Assembly: GCA_002699125.1 (NCBI GenBank)
Contig: PABI01000076.1
Span: 1 to 42,519, forward strand
DNA length: 42,519 bases
From: Anaerolineaceae bacterium
GTDB lineage: Bacteria > Chloroflexota > Anaerolineae > Promineifilales > Promineifilaceae
Direction: 5' to 3'
Under the pieces are notes generated by a model, which ran no database searches, was not told the origin of the DNA, and saw only the letters and a list, made by a program, of their open reading frames with translations. The stretch's first letter is position 1; every line of letters starts with the position of its first letter. The position numbers were made by a program, and so were the translations under genes. Below are positions 1 to 9,062 of this stretch, one piece after another.

Positions 1-56
1 GACCAGCAAAAATTGACAGTAATCCCAGTGAGTTAACTTTTTCATGCACCTGATTA

Positions 57-479
57 TTACAGATTCTCACTGGTTTGCGTAAGTCCTAATACATTGTAAG
101 CCAAAAAGTAGTCGCTTGCCTCATCATGAACCAGCAAAGCCCAGAGGGTATAGACACCTACCAATGTGCCAAAGGGGAAATTCATCAAGCTGAAAAAGCC
201 AATGACAAGCGCCAAAATACGCGCCCAAGACTTTCGCTTGAGCAATCCCCAACCGGCAAGGATTCCTGGTATGGAGATAACTACCAAAATCCCCATGACA
301 AACGTGCCCACAACGGCCAAAACGCTCATGGCTTCACCATCGGCGGCTAACAATCCGGCGCCAATCAGGATGAAAAAGACAAAAACGCCAATGCACAGCG
401 TGAATACATTAAGGGCAATATGAAGCCAGCCCAAGATGTTAATGTGCTTATCCAGTTCTTTAAAATCTGTTTGTTTCAT
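57..479 (-). CDS. Small four-helix membrane protein, function unknown
   Basis: The 140-residue product is very hydrophobic. Segments near residues 15-45, 55-80, 88-105 and 108-130 look like membrane helices, with a basic KRKSWAR loop before the last pair. I recognise the general type, a small integral membrane protein with a conserved K/R-R-K-x-W-A-R loop, but know no function for it. I start at the ATG at 479 and not at a TTG 18 nt upstream, because GAGGGAG lies about 9 nt before the ATG and would fall inside the longer reading. It faces away from the MarR gene across 222 nt that hold that gene's promoter and operator, so control by the MarR protein is possible but not shown. Confidence 0.75.
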   Translation of the reverse strand: MKQTDFKELDKHINILGWLHIALNVFTLCIGVFVFFILIGAGLLAADGEAMSVLAVVGTFVMGILVVISIPGILAGWGLLKRKSWARILALVIGFFSLMNFPFGTLVGVYTLWALLVHDEASDYFLAYNVLGLTQTSENL

Positions 480-624
480 TGTTTGTTTCTCCCTCAAAAG
501 TCTATTTTTATGCTGTTGATTTCCAATTTGTCAACATCTTCTCGTTCGTTTCCAACACGTTTAACTCTACGCAGAAGAAGGCAATGAGTTGTATTTCAGC
601 TTGTCTTTTGGCAACGGCCGTATC

Positions 625-654
625 TTGACAACCCTACGCGCCCTATGCTATCCT
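625..654 (+). promoter_or_regulatory. Predicted sigma70-type promoter of the MarR gene
   Basis: A consensus -35 TTGACA (625-630) is followed after 18 nt by TATCCT (649-654). Transcription would start near 661, at the left edge of the palindrome at 664-683. One ACGGCCGT copy (614-621) lies just upstream. Confidence 0.55.
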
Positions 655-663
655 GCACTCATA

Positions 664-683
664 TTTGTTGACTAGTCAACAAA
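664..683. promoter_or_regulatory. Perfect 20-bp palindrome, predicted MarR operator
   Basis: The half-site TTTGTTGACT is followed immediately by its exact reverse complement. It lies between the predicted promoter and the MarR start codon (702), overlapping the expected transcription start. MarR proteins are dimeric winged-helix regulators that often repress their own gene through palindromes of this size containing TTG and CAA half-sites. Binding is inferred from position and symmetry. Confidence 0.7.
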
Positions 684-701
684 GTCCTTTAGGAAAGCAG
701 T

Positions 702-1160
702 ATGAGCGATAGTTCCCCAGAAGAAAATCTTTATCGACAGTTTCTAACTATCTTTGTGCTGCTTGATGATGGCGACCGGCGCACCTTCAAACAGATCGAC
801 CTCACTACCTCGCAGTACAACTTCCTTCGCACCCTGGACAGCGCCGCCACCGACAGCCTTACCGTTTCTGAAGTAGCCGATAAGCTGCTCTGTACCCGGG
901 GCAACGTCACCCGGCTGGTGCAGCGGCTGGGCAAAAGCGGCCTGGTGCGCACCGGCAGCGACGCGCGCGATCAACGGCTGGTACGTATCTCCCTCACCCC
1001 GGAGGGGGAAACAAAACTGGCGCAGGCCCGTCAACTCCATGAAGCTTCTTTGCAGCGCCGCCTGGCTGAACTAACCCCGGCAGAACGGCAGCAGTTACTT
1101 GATTTGACAGCAACGGCCGTACAAATTCTAGAAACGGATCTGGCTGCACAAACGTCTTAA
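702..1160 (+). CDS. MarR-family transcriptional regulator
   Basis: The 152-residue length is typical of MarR proteins. A winged helix-turn-helix spans about residues 38-100: a helix with SEVADKL, a recognition helix around TRGNVTRLVQRL (65-76) and a wing reading DARDQRLVRISLT (87-99), which matches the family D-x-R-x-x-R pattern. The long flanking helices would form the dimer interface. AGGA lies 9 nt before the ATG. A consensus promoter and a 20-bp palindrome lie directly upstream, so autoregulation is likely. The alpha-amylase gene follows after 73 nt with no terminator between, so the two may be cotranscribed, or the regulator may control the amylase. The ligand cannot be told from sequence. 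Confidence 0.92.
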   Translation: MSDSSPEENLYRQFLTIFVLLDDGDRRTFKQIDLTTSQYNFLRTLDSAATDSLTVSEVADKLLCTRGNVTRLVQRLGKSGLVRTGSDARDQRLVRISLTPEGETKLAQARQLHEASLQRRLAELTPAERQQLLDLTATAVQILETDLAAQTS

Positions 1161-1233
1161 AACTTACGAATAGTTCATCACAACCGGCATAGTTTACCAA
1201 CCCACTCACTTTCACATTTGGAGGTATTTCCTG

Positions 1234-3675
1234 ATGCATTTTGCACGCAAATTGTTTGGTTCCGTGGCCTTTCGTGCCCTATTTTTAGTTACCCTGTTTA
1301 GCTTGTTGTGGCAAACCAGATCGGCCGTGGCCGCCGCTGCCTTCATCGATCATGCCGGCAATATTGTGCCCTCGGCCCCCACCAGCAGCGATACCGTCGA
1401 TTTCTGGGTTCAGATTGGCTACCAGGGCTGGGTTACCGATACGCGGCTCTATCTCACCACCGACGGCAGCGAACCGTCCATCCACCCCACCACCCACGCC
1501 GCACAAGGCACCACGCAAGCCATCACCATGACGCTGGACCACACCGAAAATAACACCCTGTGGTACAAAGCCACCGCTGGACCCTGGTCTAACGGCACCG
1601 TCATTCGCTACAAGATTGCCTCCTGGCACAGCGGTGGCGGCGACACCAAATACGCCGACAGCACCAATGATTGGCCCGTGACCGACCCCACCCAGGCGCG
1701 CATCTTTGGCTTCCGCGTCGGTGAAAACCAGCTTCCCTCCTGGATTGGCGACGCTGTAATCTACAACGTTTTCGTGGATCGTTTTTATGATGGCGATACC
1801 AGCAACAACGATTACTGTGCCGAAGCCGCCAGCGGCTACTGCGACAACAACCATGCCGTGCACGGGGCGCTGCCTACCCACCCGCAGGACGATTACCGCT
1901 TCACGTACAATGGCGGCGACCTGGATGGCGTGGTCGAGCGGCTGGATTATCTGGAAGATTTGGGCATCAACGTCCTCTGGCTTTCCCCCGTCTTCGATAA
2001 TCCTAACTTCTATACCGACACCGATTTCAACAGTAACGGCGACATCTATTTCACCTACCACGGCTACCATCCCAGTGATCCATTGAGCGTAGAAGAAGTC
2101 TTTGGTACCCAAACCGATCTGCAAACTCTGGTGACCCAGGCGGCCAATCGCGACATTCGTGTGATTTTGGATTTTGTACCCAACCACACTTCCAGCCAGC
2201 ACAGCAACTTCATCAGCGCCAGCACCACCTGCGCCGGACCGTTCAGCGCCTGGTACACCTTCAGCGCGTGCAATACGGCCGCCGATCCCAGCTTCACCGT
2301 TAATTTCCCCTCAGGCTTCAACACCAGCTCCGCCAGCTACACCGTTTATGGCTCTAACGACACGAACAAAAGCTTCTTCGGCGTGCTGGAGCTGCCCCAA
2401 ATCAACAACGACAACAGTGCCGCGCGCAATTGGGTCATCAACAGCCGGGCCGATTATTGGCTGGACACCCTGGGCCACGCCGGCTACCGGCTGGATTATG
2501 CGCCTGGTCCCAGCACCGACTTCTGGCGTGAATTTAACGATACGATTGGCGACAGCGACACCTTCACCATTGCCGAAATCTGGCTGGACAACGGGCCAGA
2601 GATGATTCGCCGCCAGCAGGGACGCGTCGATTCGGCAATGGACTTTGAGGCTAATGCGGCTATCGTCGGCTTTTTCACCGGCGGCAGCAGCGTGGATTCT
2701 TTAGACAGCAGCCTGCGTGACCGGGCCAGCTTCTACTATCAGGGCGGCATCTCGCCCAGCGAATTTGTGCGCGGCTGCTTCATCGACAACCATGACATGG
2801 ACCGTTTCTCGCACCGCGTGAGCTACAACATGGCAGACATGAAGCAGGGCGCGCTCATCATGTTTACCCAGCCGTGCGTGCCAGTAATGTATTACGGCAA
2901 CGAGATTGGCCTGGGGCAAGAGTTTGGCATTTACCAGTTTGGCGGCGGCCGTCCTGAATACGCCCGTGAACGCATGGCCTGGGGCTTTTACGATGCGTCT
3001 GCGCCAACCGAATGGACAGGCAGCGCCAACACCGCGCTGTGGGATTTCTACGAGACGCTCATTGACGTGCGCAAAGCAACACCGGCGCTGCAAACCTTCA
3101 GCTCAGCCGATTACATCGCCCTGTATCGCCACAACGCCGACCGCACTTACGCCTATCAGCGGGGACAGGGCAGCAGCGCGGTGCTGGTGGCCCTGAACGA
3201 CAGCGGCGGCACCCGCACGCTGAACATTCCCAACATTGGCGGTGTGTCGCTCCCATACGCCAACGGCACGGTGCTGCAAGATTTGCTGGGCAGTGGCAAA
3301 AACTGCACGGTGAGCAGTGGCCAATGTTCCATCACGCTGGATAACAACGATCCGGGCGTGGTGCTGGCCCCGCAGGCAGGTGTGACGGTTAACTTTACGG
3401 TTAACGGCTACGTGACGCAGTATGGCCAAGATATGTACGTGGTGGGCAACGTGCCGGAGTTGGGCAACTGGAATCCGGCCAACGCCGTGCCGCTGAGCTG
3501 GGTAGACAGCGACACCTGGAGCGGTCCGGCAGTCTTCACCAGCAGTGCCGGGCAGTCGATTCAATTCAAGTTTATTGTGCGGCAGGGTGGCACAACGATT
3601 TGGGAAGGTGGCGGCAATCGGACCTACTCGGTGCCATCCAGCGGCACGGGTAGCTATACGGGCTGGTGGCAGTAG
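1234..3675 (+). CDS. Secreted alpha-amylase, GH13 with C-terminal CBM20 starch-binding domain
   Basis: This enzyme should hydrolyse alpha-1,4 links in starch outside the cell. The 813 residues begin with a signal peptide (basic start, hydrophobic run, Ala-rich cleavage region near 33-36). An Ig-like N-terminal domain follows (about 37-160). The GH13 barrel starts near WIGDAVIYNVFVDRF (170). Conserved regions are DFVPNH (313-318), GYRLDYAP with the nucleophile D421, AEIW with the acid/base E448, and FIDNHD with D521. A CBM20 starch-binding domain ends the protein (about 717-813). GGAGG lies 9 nt before the ATG, and a strong terminator follows the stop. The gene contains no copy of the ACGGCCGT octamer over 2.4 kb, unlike most of the window. 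Chain-length specificity (alpha-amylase, maltogenic amylase or CGTase-like) cannot be fixed. Confidence 0.95.
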   Translation: MHFARKLFGSVAFRALFLVTLFSLLWQTRSAVAAAAFIDHAGNIVPSAPTSSDTVDFWVQIGYQGWVTDTRLYLTTDGSEPSIHPTTHAAQGTTQAITMTLDHTENNTLWYKATAGPWSNGTVIRYKIASWHSGGGDTKYADSTNDWPVTDPTQARIFGFRVGENQLPSWIGDAVIYNVFVDRFYDGDTSNNDYCAEAASGYCDNNHAVHGALPTHPQDDYRFTYNGGDLDGVVERLDYLEDLGINVLWLSPVFDNPNFYTDTDFNSNGDIYFTYHGYHPSDPLSVEEVFGTQTDLQTLVTQAANRDIRVILDFVPNHTSSQHSNFISASTTCAGPFSAWYTFSACNTAADPSFTVNFPSGFNTSSASYTVYGSNDTNKSFFGVLELPQINNDNSAARNWVINSRADYWLDTLGHAGYRLDYAPGPSTDFWREFNDTIGDSDTFTIAEIWLDNGPEMIRRQQGRVDSAMDFEANAAIVGFFTGGSSVDSLDSSLRDRASFYYQGGISPSEFVRGCFIDNHDMDRFSHRVSYNMADMKQGALIMFTQPCVPVMYYGNEIGLGQEFGIYQFGGGRPEYARERMAWGFYDASAPTEWTGSANTALWDFYETLIDVRKATPALQTFSSADYIALYRHNADRTYAYQRGQGSSAVLVALNDSGGTRTLNIPNIGGVSLPYANGTVLQDLLGSGKNCTVSSGQCSITLDNNDPGVVLAPQAGVTVNFTVNGYVTQYGQDMYVVGNVPELGNWNPANAVPLSWVDSDTWSGPAVFTSSAGQSIQFKFIVRQGGTTIWEGGGNRTYSVPSSGTGSYTGWWQ

Positions 3676-3705
3676 CCCAGCTAACAACAAAACGTGATTG
3701 ATGTG

Positions 3706-3742
3706 AAACGGCCGTTCCCCGACAAGGAACGGCCGTTTTTTT
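3706..3742 (+). terminator. Intrinsic terminator built from two ACGGCCGT copies
   Basis: The arms AAACGGCCGTTCC (3706-3718) and GGAACGGCCGTTT (3726-3738) pair perfectly over 13 bp around a 7-nt loop. The right arm runs into seven T (3736-3742). It lies 30 nt after the amylase stop. Both arms contain the dispersed octamer. Confidence 0.9.
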
Positions 3743-3759
3743 ATCTAAACCAAACTCAT

Positions 3760-3788
3760 TTGCCCCCCCGTTCGCTGCTCGCTACAAT
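3760..3788 (+). promoter_or_regulatory. Predicted promoter of the MalT/BTAD regulator gene
   Basis: TTGCCC (3760-3765), a 17-nt spacer and TACAAT (3783-3788) lie 33 nt before the GTG start. Position after the amylase terminator supports an independent promoter. Confidence 0.45.
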
Positions 3789-3820
3789 GCACGCTACGAC
3801 TGATTTCTGAAGGATGAACC

Positions 3821-6800
3821 GTGTATCGGCAAAACATCATTGTACGGACCAAACTGGTTCCGTCCCGACCACCCCAACACACCATGCCCCGGCCACGCAT
3901 TACGCAGCGGCTGCTGGAAGCACAAAACCACCGCCTGACAATTGTGCAGGCCGGCACCGGCTACGGTAAGAGCACGGCATTGGCCGCTCTGGCCACTGGC
4001 CAGGCACAGGAGTCGCTGCACTTTGTCTGGTATCGGTTGGAAGCCGAAGACAGTGATGCCCAATCATTCTTGCTGCATTTATTACACGGCTTTGGCATCA
4101 CCTTCCCCAATTTGTCTGATGCCCCCCTGGCCGAGCTAGAAGCATGGGGCCAGCAGCGCCAGCCACCAAGCTGGACGGCCGTAATCGACAGCCTCATCAA
4201 CGAACTGGCGAATGAACTCAGCCAACCCACCTTCCTGGTGCTGGACGATGCCCATCTAATCAACGACAGCAGCGAACCGATCCGCATTTTGGACCGGCTG
4301 ATTGGCCTGGCCCCGGATAACCTGCATGTGATTTTAGCCACTCGCTACCCGCTGGCCTTGCCTTCCCTGGTCACCTGGCGCGTGAAGGGGCAGCTGCTGG
4401 AAATCGACCAGAAAGAGCTGGCTTTTACCCCAGCCGAAATTGATGCCCTCTTTCGCCACACCTACGGGCACGCGCTTTCACTGGAGCAAGCGTCGATGGT
4501 GATCAACCGGGTGGAAGGATGGCCCATTGCCCTGCACCTCATCTGGCAGCAGCTGCAGCGGGACGGCGGTGCCTCGCTGGCCCAGGCATTGTCGCAGCTT
4601 TCCGGCAGCGCCAGTGACCTGTTTCAGTTTTTGGCACAGGAGGTATTGGCCCAGCAGCCGGAAGATGTGCAGGCGTTTTTGCGCGAAACGGCCGTCCTTC
4701 GCGAAATGACCACCCCTTTGTGCAACCAACTGCGCCGCCGCCAGGACAGCCAGCAAATGCTGCGCTACCTGCTGGAAAAAGGGTTATTTGTTGTCAACCT
4801 GGGCAACGGCTACGTGCGCTACCATCATCTTTTCCGCGAGCTGCTCTACAGCCAGCTGGCTCCGGCCGAAGCCGACGATCTGCATCAGCAGGCTGCCGCC
4901 ATCTACCAGCACCAGGGAGATGAGGAGGAGGCAATTTACCATTTGCTGGCGGCGGAAGCGTATGAGAAAGCGGCCGTTTTGCTGGCAACGTTAGGGCGGC
5001 GGCTGGTGCGCCTGGGCCGACTCGACACACTGGCCAACTGGATTGGCTATTTACCGCCCGATATTTTGGCCCATTATCCGCCGCTGCTCACCTACCTGGG
5101 CGACGTTGCCCGGCTCCATTCCCGATTTGATGAGGCGTTGGGCTGGTACCAGCAAGCCGAACAGCGCAGCCGCGTGCAGGGGGATCGGCGCAGCATTGGC
5201 CAGGCGCTGCGCGGCCAGGCCCGCGTTTATCTAGACACGGTCAATCCCAGCAAAGGGGCCGAGCTGTTGCAAGAAGCGCTGCGCCTTTCCGATGGCCAGG
5301 ATGACCGCGACAGCCAGGCCCGGCTGTTGGAACTTTTGGCTGAAAATCTGCTCAACCAGGGGCGGATGAGTGAAGCAGAAAATTACCAGATGCAGGCCAG
5401 AGAGCTGCGCGCTCAGGGACCCGATCAGGCCGAACTGCCGGTACGCTTGCTGCTGCGCACGGGCCGTCTGGCCGAAGCACGCGCCATGCTGGAAGCCCAG
5501 GCCCAGCTGGAAGAGCAAGCCCCGGTGCTGCGCCCCCGTGCCCACCGCGAAACCTTACTGCTCCTCTCGTTGATTTTGGCCTACCAGGGAGAAGCAGAAG
5601 CGGCGCTGCAAACGGCCGTTGCCGGGACACAACGAGGCAAAGCGCTCAATTCACAATTTATTACGGCCGTGGGCCACTGCCGCCAGGGACACGCCTGGCT
5701 GCTGCATAAAAACGAACAGGGTTATGAGCGCGCCAGACACAGCTTTCAGCAGTGTGTTGCCATCAGCGAACAGTTGGAGGTGCCGCGCCTGAAGATTGAA
5801 GCATTTTGGGGTTTGTGCCAGGCACATGGCTTTCCCGGCGACCATCAGACGGCGCTCACCTATGCCCAGGAAGGCATTGCCCTGGCCCGGCTGCACGGCG
5901 ATGAATGGGTAGAAATGAACATTCGCCTGGCAATGGGAGCCACGTACACCTTGCTGAACATGGCCCAGGAAGCCAATGAATGGCTGGCTCAGGCGGCCAT
6001 TGGTTTTCATGATTGCAGCGATATGTTTGGTGAAACGGCCGCCCGCCTGTGGCGCTGCCTGCTGTGGCACCAAACAGAGGATGAAACCCGGCTCAAGCGT
6101 GATTTAGACGATCTGCTGCCGCTCATCAATCAGCACCAGTATGAATTTCTTTTCTGCCGGCGCACCTTGCCTGGCCCGCCCGATCCGCGGGCGCTGGTGC
6201 CGCTGCTGCTCTTTGCCCGCGAAAACAGCCAACACACCGCCACGGCCGAAACTATCCTTATGCAGCTGGATTTGGCTCATTTGGAGCTGCATCCTGGTTT
6301 TCAACTGCGCATCCAAACGCTGGGGCCGTTTCGCATCTGGCAGGGGAATGAAGAGCTGCCCAGCCGAGCCTGGCGGCGCAAAAAGGCGCGCCAGCTGCTG
6401 CAACTGCTGGTGACTTTTCGCGGCACGCTGCTGCACCGCGACCAGATTGCCGAAATGCTGTGGCCCGAGCTGGACCCTGACGCCGCCGTGCGTGACTTCA
6501 AGATTGCCTTCAGCGCCATGTGTTCCGTGCTGGAGCCGAACCGGAAGCGGAATGCACCTTCTGCTTTTGTGGTGCGCGACGGCAGCCGTTACAGCCTGCG
6601 CGAAGAAGCGGACCTGTGGCTGGATGCCATTGAATTTGAGCAGCTAATCGAACGGGGCGATCAACAGTATCAGAAAAATCGGGAACAGGCGGTGGGGTTT
6701 TATGAAACGGCCGTATCGCTCTACGAAGGCGACTACCTGCAAGCGTACCCCTACGAAACCTGGTCCCATGAAGAGCGCGAACGGCTGCGCGCCCGCTATT

Positions 6801-7057
6801 TGCAAACGGCCGACCGGCTGGCGCAATGGCTGGCCGATCAGGGCGCATGGGAAACGGTCATCGACCTGTGCCAAAACATTTTGCAGCAGGATGATTGTTG
6901 GGAAAACGCGTACCGGCTGCTCATCCAGGCGCATGCCCAGCTGGGTAATCGCGTGCAGGCGCTGCGAGCTTACCAACGCTGCGAAACCGCCCTGCAAACT
7001 GGCCTGGGCGTCACCCCCGCTCCGGCTACCGTTCAACTTTATGAAACCATTCGATAA
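3821..7057 (+). CDS. MalT-like STAND ATPase regulator with C-terminal OmpR-type wHTH and BTAD domains
   Basis: This is a large (1078 aa) ATP-dependent transcription activator. Walker A is AGTGYGKST (44-52) and Walker B FLVLDDAH (138-145), followed by the helical region usual in MalT-type STAND proteins. Residues about 360-820 are alpha-helical, TPR-like repeats that would bind a ligand or partner. At the C-terminus lie a Trans_reg_C winged helix (from LRIQTLGPFRIW, 829) and a bacterial transcriptional activation domain (about 930-1078). DNA binding is therefore SARP/AfsR-like rather than the LuxR helix-turn-helix of true MalT. The start is GTG with GAAGGA 6 nt upstream. It follows the secreted amylase but has its own promoter. 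MalT controls maltodextrin genes in enterobacteria, so a role in starch use is a reasonable inference only. Confidence 0.9.
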   Translation: MYRQNIIVRTKLVPSRPPQHTMPRPRITQRLLEAQNHRLTIVQAGTGYGKSTALAALATGQAQESLHFVWYRLEAEDSDAQSFLLHLLHGFGITFPNLSDAPLAELEAWGQQRQPPSWTAVIDSLINELANELSQPTFLVLDDAHLINDSSEPIRILDRLIGLAPDNLHVILATRYPLALPSLVTWRVKGQLLEIDQKELAFTPAEIDALFRHTYGHALSLEQASMVINRVEGWPIALHLIWQQLQRDGGASLAQALSQLSGSASDLFQFLAQEVLAQQPEDVQAFLRETAVLREMTTPLCNQLRRRQDSQQMLRYLLEKGLFVVNLGNGYVRYHHLFRELLYSQLAPAEADDLHQQAAAIYQHQGDEEEAIYHLLAAEAYEKAAVLLATLGRRLVRLGRLDTLANWIGYLPPDILAHYPPLLTYLGDVARLHSRFDEALGWYQQAEQRSRVQGDRRSIGQALRGQARVYLDTVNPSKGAELLQEALRLSDGQDDRDSQARLLELLAENLLNQGRMSEAENYQMQARELRAQGPDQAELPVRLLLRTGRLAEARAMLEAQAQLEEQAPVLRPRAHRETLLLLSLILAYQGEAEAALQTAVAGTQRGKALNSQFITAVGHCRQGHAWLLHKNEQGYERARHSFQQCVAISEQLEVPRLKIEAFWGLCQAHGFPGDHQTALTYAQEGIALARLHGDEWVEMNIRLAMGATYTLLNMAQEANEWLAQAAIGFHDCSDMFGETAARLWRCLLWHQTEDETRLKRDLDDLLPLINQHQYEFLFCRRTLPGPPDPRALVPLLLFARENSQHTATAETILMQLDLAHLELHPGFQLRIQTLGPFRIWQGNEELPSRAWRRKKARQLLQLLVTFRGTLLHRDQIAEMLWPELDPDAAVRDFKIAFSAMCSVLEPNRKRNAPSAFVVRDGSRYSLREEADLWLDAIEFEQLIERGDQQYQKNREQAVGFYETAVSLYEGDYLQAYPYETWSHEERERLRARYLQTADRLAQWLADQGAWETVIDLCQNILQQDDCWENAYRLLIQAHAQLGNRVQALRAYQRCETALQTGLGVTPAPATVQLYETIR

Positions 7058-7073
7058 CTTTCCCCCCTAACGA

Positions 7074-7079
7074 TATAAT
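7074..7079 (+). promoter_or_regulatory. Perfect -10 box 7 nt before the start codon (leaderless candidate)
   Basis: TATAAT is followed by 7 nt and then the ATG at 7087. No Shine-Dalgarno fits in between, so RNA would start at or next to the ATG. The -35 region is weak (TTCGAT, 7050-7055, spacer 18). Confidence 0.55.
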
Positions 7080-7086
7080 CAGCCGC

Positions 7087-8064
7087 ATGAATGTGAAATA
7101 TCCTGATCGCAAACTGCTTGCCCACCTACCTACTCCTTTAGAAAAATTGGAACGTCTCAGTAAACATCTGGGCGGACCAGACATTTACATGAAGCGTGAC
7201 GACCAAACCGGCCTGGCTACCGGCGGCAACAAAACGCGCAAGCTGGAGTTTTTGGTGGCAGATGCCCTGGCTCAAGATTGCGATCATCTGATCACTACCG
7301 GTGCGCCCCAGAGTAACCACTGCCGGCAAACGGCCGCAGCCGCCGCCCATTTTGGCCTGGGTTGCAGCCTTGTTTTGGCAGGACCAGAACAAAGCACCCT
7401 GCAAGGCAATTTGCTGCTGGATAAGCTGCTCGGTGCGCACCTTTACTGGACAGACGATCGCCCCCGCAATGAAGTCATGGCCGAAGTGACCAATGAGCAG
7501 CGCGTGATGGGGCACAAACCATACGTCATTCCACTGGGTGGCTCAAACGTGATGGGGGCTGCCAGCTACGTCCTGGCCATGCAAGAACTGATGGAACAGC
7601 TTGCTGCTGCCAGCATCAACATCGACTTTATTGTGTTTGCCAGCAGCAGCGGCGGCACCCAGGCGGGTATTGTCCTGGGCGCTGAAGTGTGCAGCTTCCG
7701 CGGGCAGGTGTTGGGCATCAGCGTTGATCACCCCGCCGATGATTTGAAGATGCAGGTGTCGGCCCTGGCCACGGCCACCGGCACCCACCTGGGCCTGGGC
7801 ACCGTCTCCATCGCCCACAAAGTAGAAGTCAACGATGATTATTTAGGTGATGGCTACGCGATGGTCGGCGAAACCGAACGGGAAGCAATCCAGATGGTGG
7901 CCCAATTGGAGGGTATCTTGCTCGATCCGGTGTACACAGGCCGGGCAATGGGCGGCCTGATTGATCTCATTCGCTGGGGAGCGTTTACCCGCGGGCAAAG
8001 CGTGCTCTTCTGGCACACCGGCGGCGCAGCCGCCCTGCCCGCCTTTGCCGATAAGCTGCTTTAG
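7087..8064 (+). CDS. PLP-dependent D-cysteine desulfhydrase / ACC deaminase family enzyme
   Basis: The 325 residues match the fold-type II PLP family of D-cysteine desulfhydrase and 1-aminocyclopropane-1-carboxylate deaminase. The PLP lysine is K49 in GGNKTRKLEF. The substrate loop reads TTGAPQSNHCRQTAAAAA (about 90-107). A Ser/Gly-rich phosphate-binding segment, FASSSGGTQAG, lies in the middle, and FWHTGGAAALPAF ends the domain. The family cleaves D-cysteine to pyruvate, H2S and ammonia, or deaminates ACC; the sequence alone does not choose between them. A TATAAT box lies 7 nt before the ATG and no ribosome binding site is seen. The gene stands alone in the same direction as the regulator before it. 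Confidence 0.88.
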   Translation: MNVKYPDRKLLAHLPTPLEKLERLSKHLGGPDIYMKRDDQTGLATGGNKTRKLEFLVADALAQDCDHLITTGAPQSNHCRQTAAAAAHFGLGCSLVLAGPEQSTLQGNLLLDKLLGAHLYWTDDRPRNEVMAEVTNEQRVMGHKPYVIPLGGSNVMGAASYVLAMQELMEQLAAASINIDFIVFASSSGGTQAGIVLGAEVCSFRGQVLGISVDHPADDLKMQVSALATATGTHLGLGTVSIAHKVEVNDDYLGDGYAMVGETEREAIQMVAQLEGILLDPVYTGRAMGGLIDLIRWGAFTRGQSVLFWHTGGAAALPAFADKLL

Positions 8065-8144
8065 TTTTTGCAACGGCCGAAAAATTTGTTGGAAAAGGCA
8101 ACCCAGCACTTTACACTGCTGTAGTGAATTAGCGATGAGAAATG

Positions 8145-8173
8145 GCGACATAAAACAAGTCCTGCGCTATAAC
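8145..8173 (+). promoter_or_regulatory. Predicted promoter with -10 box 8 nt before the start (leaderless candidate)
   Basis: GCGACA (8145-8150), a 17-nt spacer and TATAAC (8168-8173) are followed by 8 nt and the ATG at 8182. No Shine-Dalgarno is present. Confidence 0.45.
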
Positions 8174-8181
8174 GAATATCT

Positions 8182-8907
8182 ATGAAGACCTTTCGTCGTC
8201 TGCTAATTGCGATCGTTGCAATTTTCCTGATTGGAGCATTGTTGCTAGTTGGGTGGGCAACCATAAATGCCCAAGAACCCACAGAGCGTGCCATTATGGT
8301 GTTGCAGGAAAATGATGTCCAACAAACAGATGGGCAGCTTGTATTTCGGCCGACTTTCCCCACAAATAAAGGCCTTATTTACTATCCAGGTGGATTGGTT
8401 GAACCAGAAGCATACGCAGTTACTGTACAAGGCATCGCAGACGCAGGCTATCTGGTTGTGGTTCCTAAAATGCCCCTCAATCTTGCCTTCATGGGTATCA
8501 ATCGTGCTGATGGTATTCGGGCAGAGTTTCCAGAAATTGATTCCTGGGTCATTGGTGGACACTCTCTCGGGGGCGCAATGGCAGCTGAATACGCTAAAAA
8601 CAACGTCGCTGACCTCAACGGATTGATTATGTTTGCCTCATATCCGGCAAACAACGAGGAATTTGTAAACTTCCCAATTCCTATTTTGACGATAATTGGG
8701 TCAAATGACCCGGGGGCGCCTCAACAAGAAGCTTTCTATGAAGCCGTTCGCGATTCGGCCAGACGCTTCATCATTGAAGGCGGAAACCATCGCCAATATG
8801 CTGACTATAGATTTCAAAACAATGACGGAATCCCAACAATCTCTGTGATGGAACAGCAAAACCAAATCATCACTACGACAACCCAATTTTTAGATTCCTT
8901 AGAGTAG
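8182..8907 (+). CDS. Membrane-anchored or exported alpha/beta hydrolase
   Basis: This 241-residue protein begins with a basic start and one strong hydrophobic helix (about 7-27), so it is anchored or secreted. The rest is an alpha/beta hydrolase of the short dienelactone hydrolase-like type: nucleophile S128 in GGHSLGGAMAAEYA, likely acid D176 in IGSNDPGAP and His 203 in GGNHRQY. The YYPGG segment (near 67) would form the oxyanion region. Substrate is unknown. Base composition is visibly less GC-rich than its neighbours and the gene has no ACGGCCGT copy, so recent acquisition is possible. Transcription appears to start at the ATG. Confidence 0.85.
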   Translation: MKTFRRLLIAIVAIFLIGALLLVGWATINAQEPTERAIMVLQENDVQQTDGQLVFRPTFPTNKGLIYYPGGLVEPEAYAVTVQGIADAGYLVVVPKMPLNLAFMGINRADGIRAEFPEIDSWVIGGHSLGGAMAAEYAKNNVADLNGLIMFASYPANNEEFVNFPIPILTIIGSNDPGAPQQEAFYEAVRDSARRFIIEGGNHRQYADYRFQNNDGIPTISVMEQQNQIITTTTQFLDSLE

Positions 8908-9062
8908 GCTGCCTCTGAAAGCTAAATCTGCCCAACAAAATCTCCACCTGATTGCCAGCACGAACCTTATTTGGTTTTTGCTTTAGAGTGAGTACAGTTG
9001 TCTCAATAAAAAAGTATCTGTATCCTGCTCACAGCAGGTGGAGGCAACGTTAGGCTTTGGCT

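Noticed and set aside
1285..2202. Long open frame antisense to the alpha-amylase
   Set aside because: It mirrors codon bias of a certain GH13 gene, has no family motif and no ribosome binding site. The amylase frame carries all catalytic motifs.
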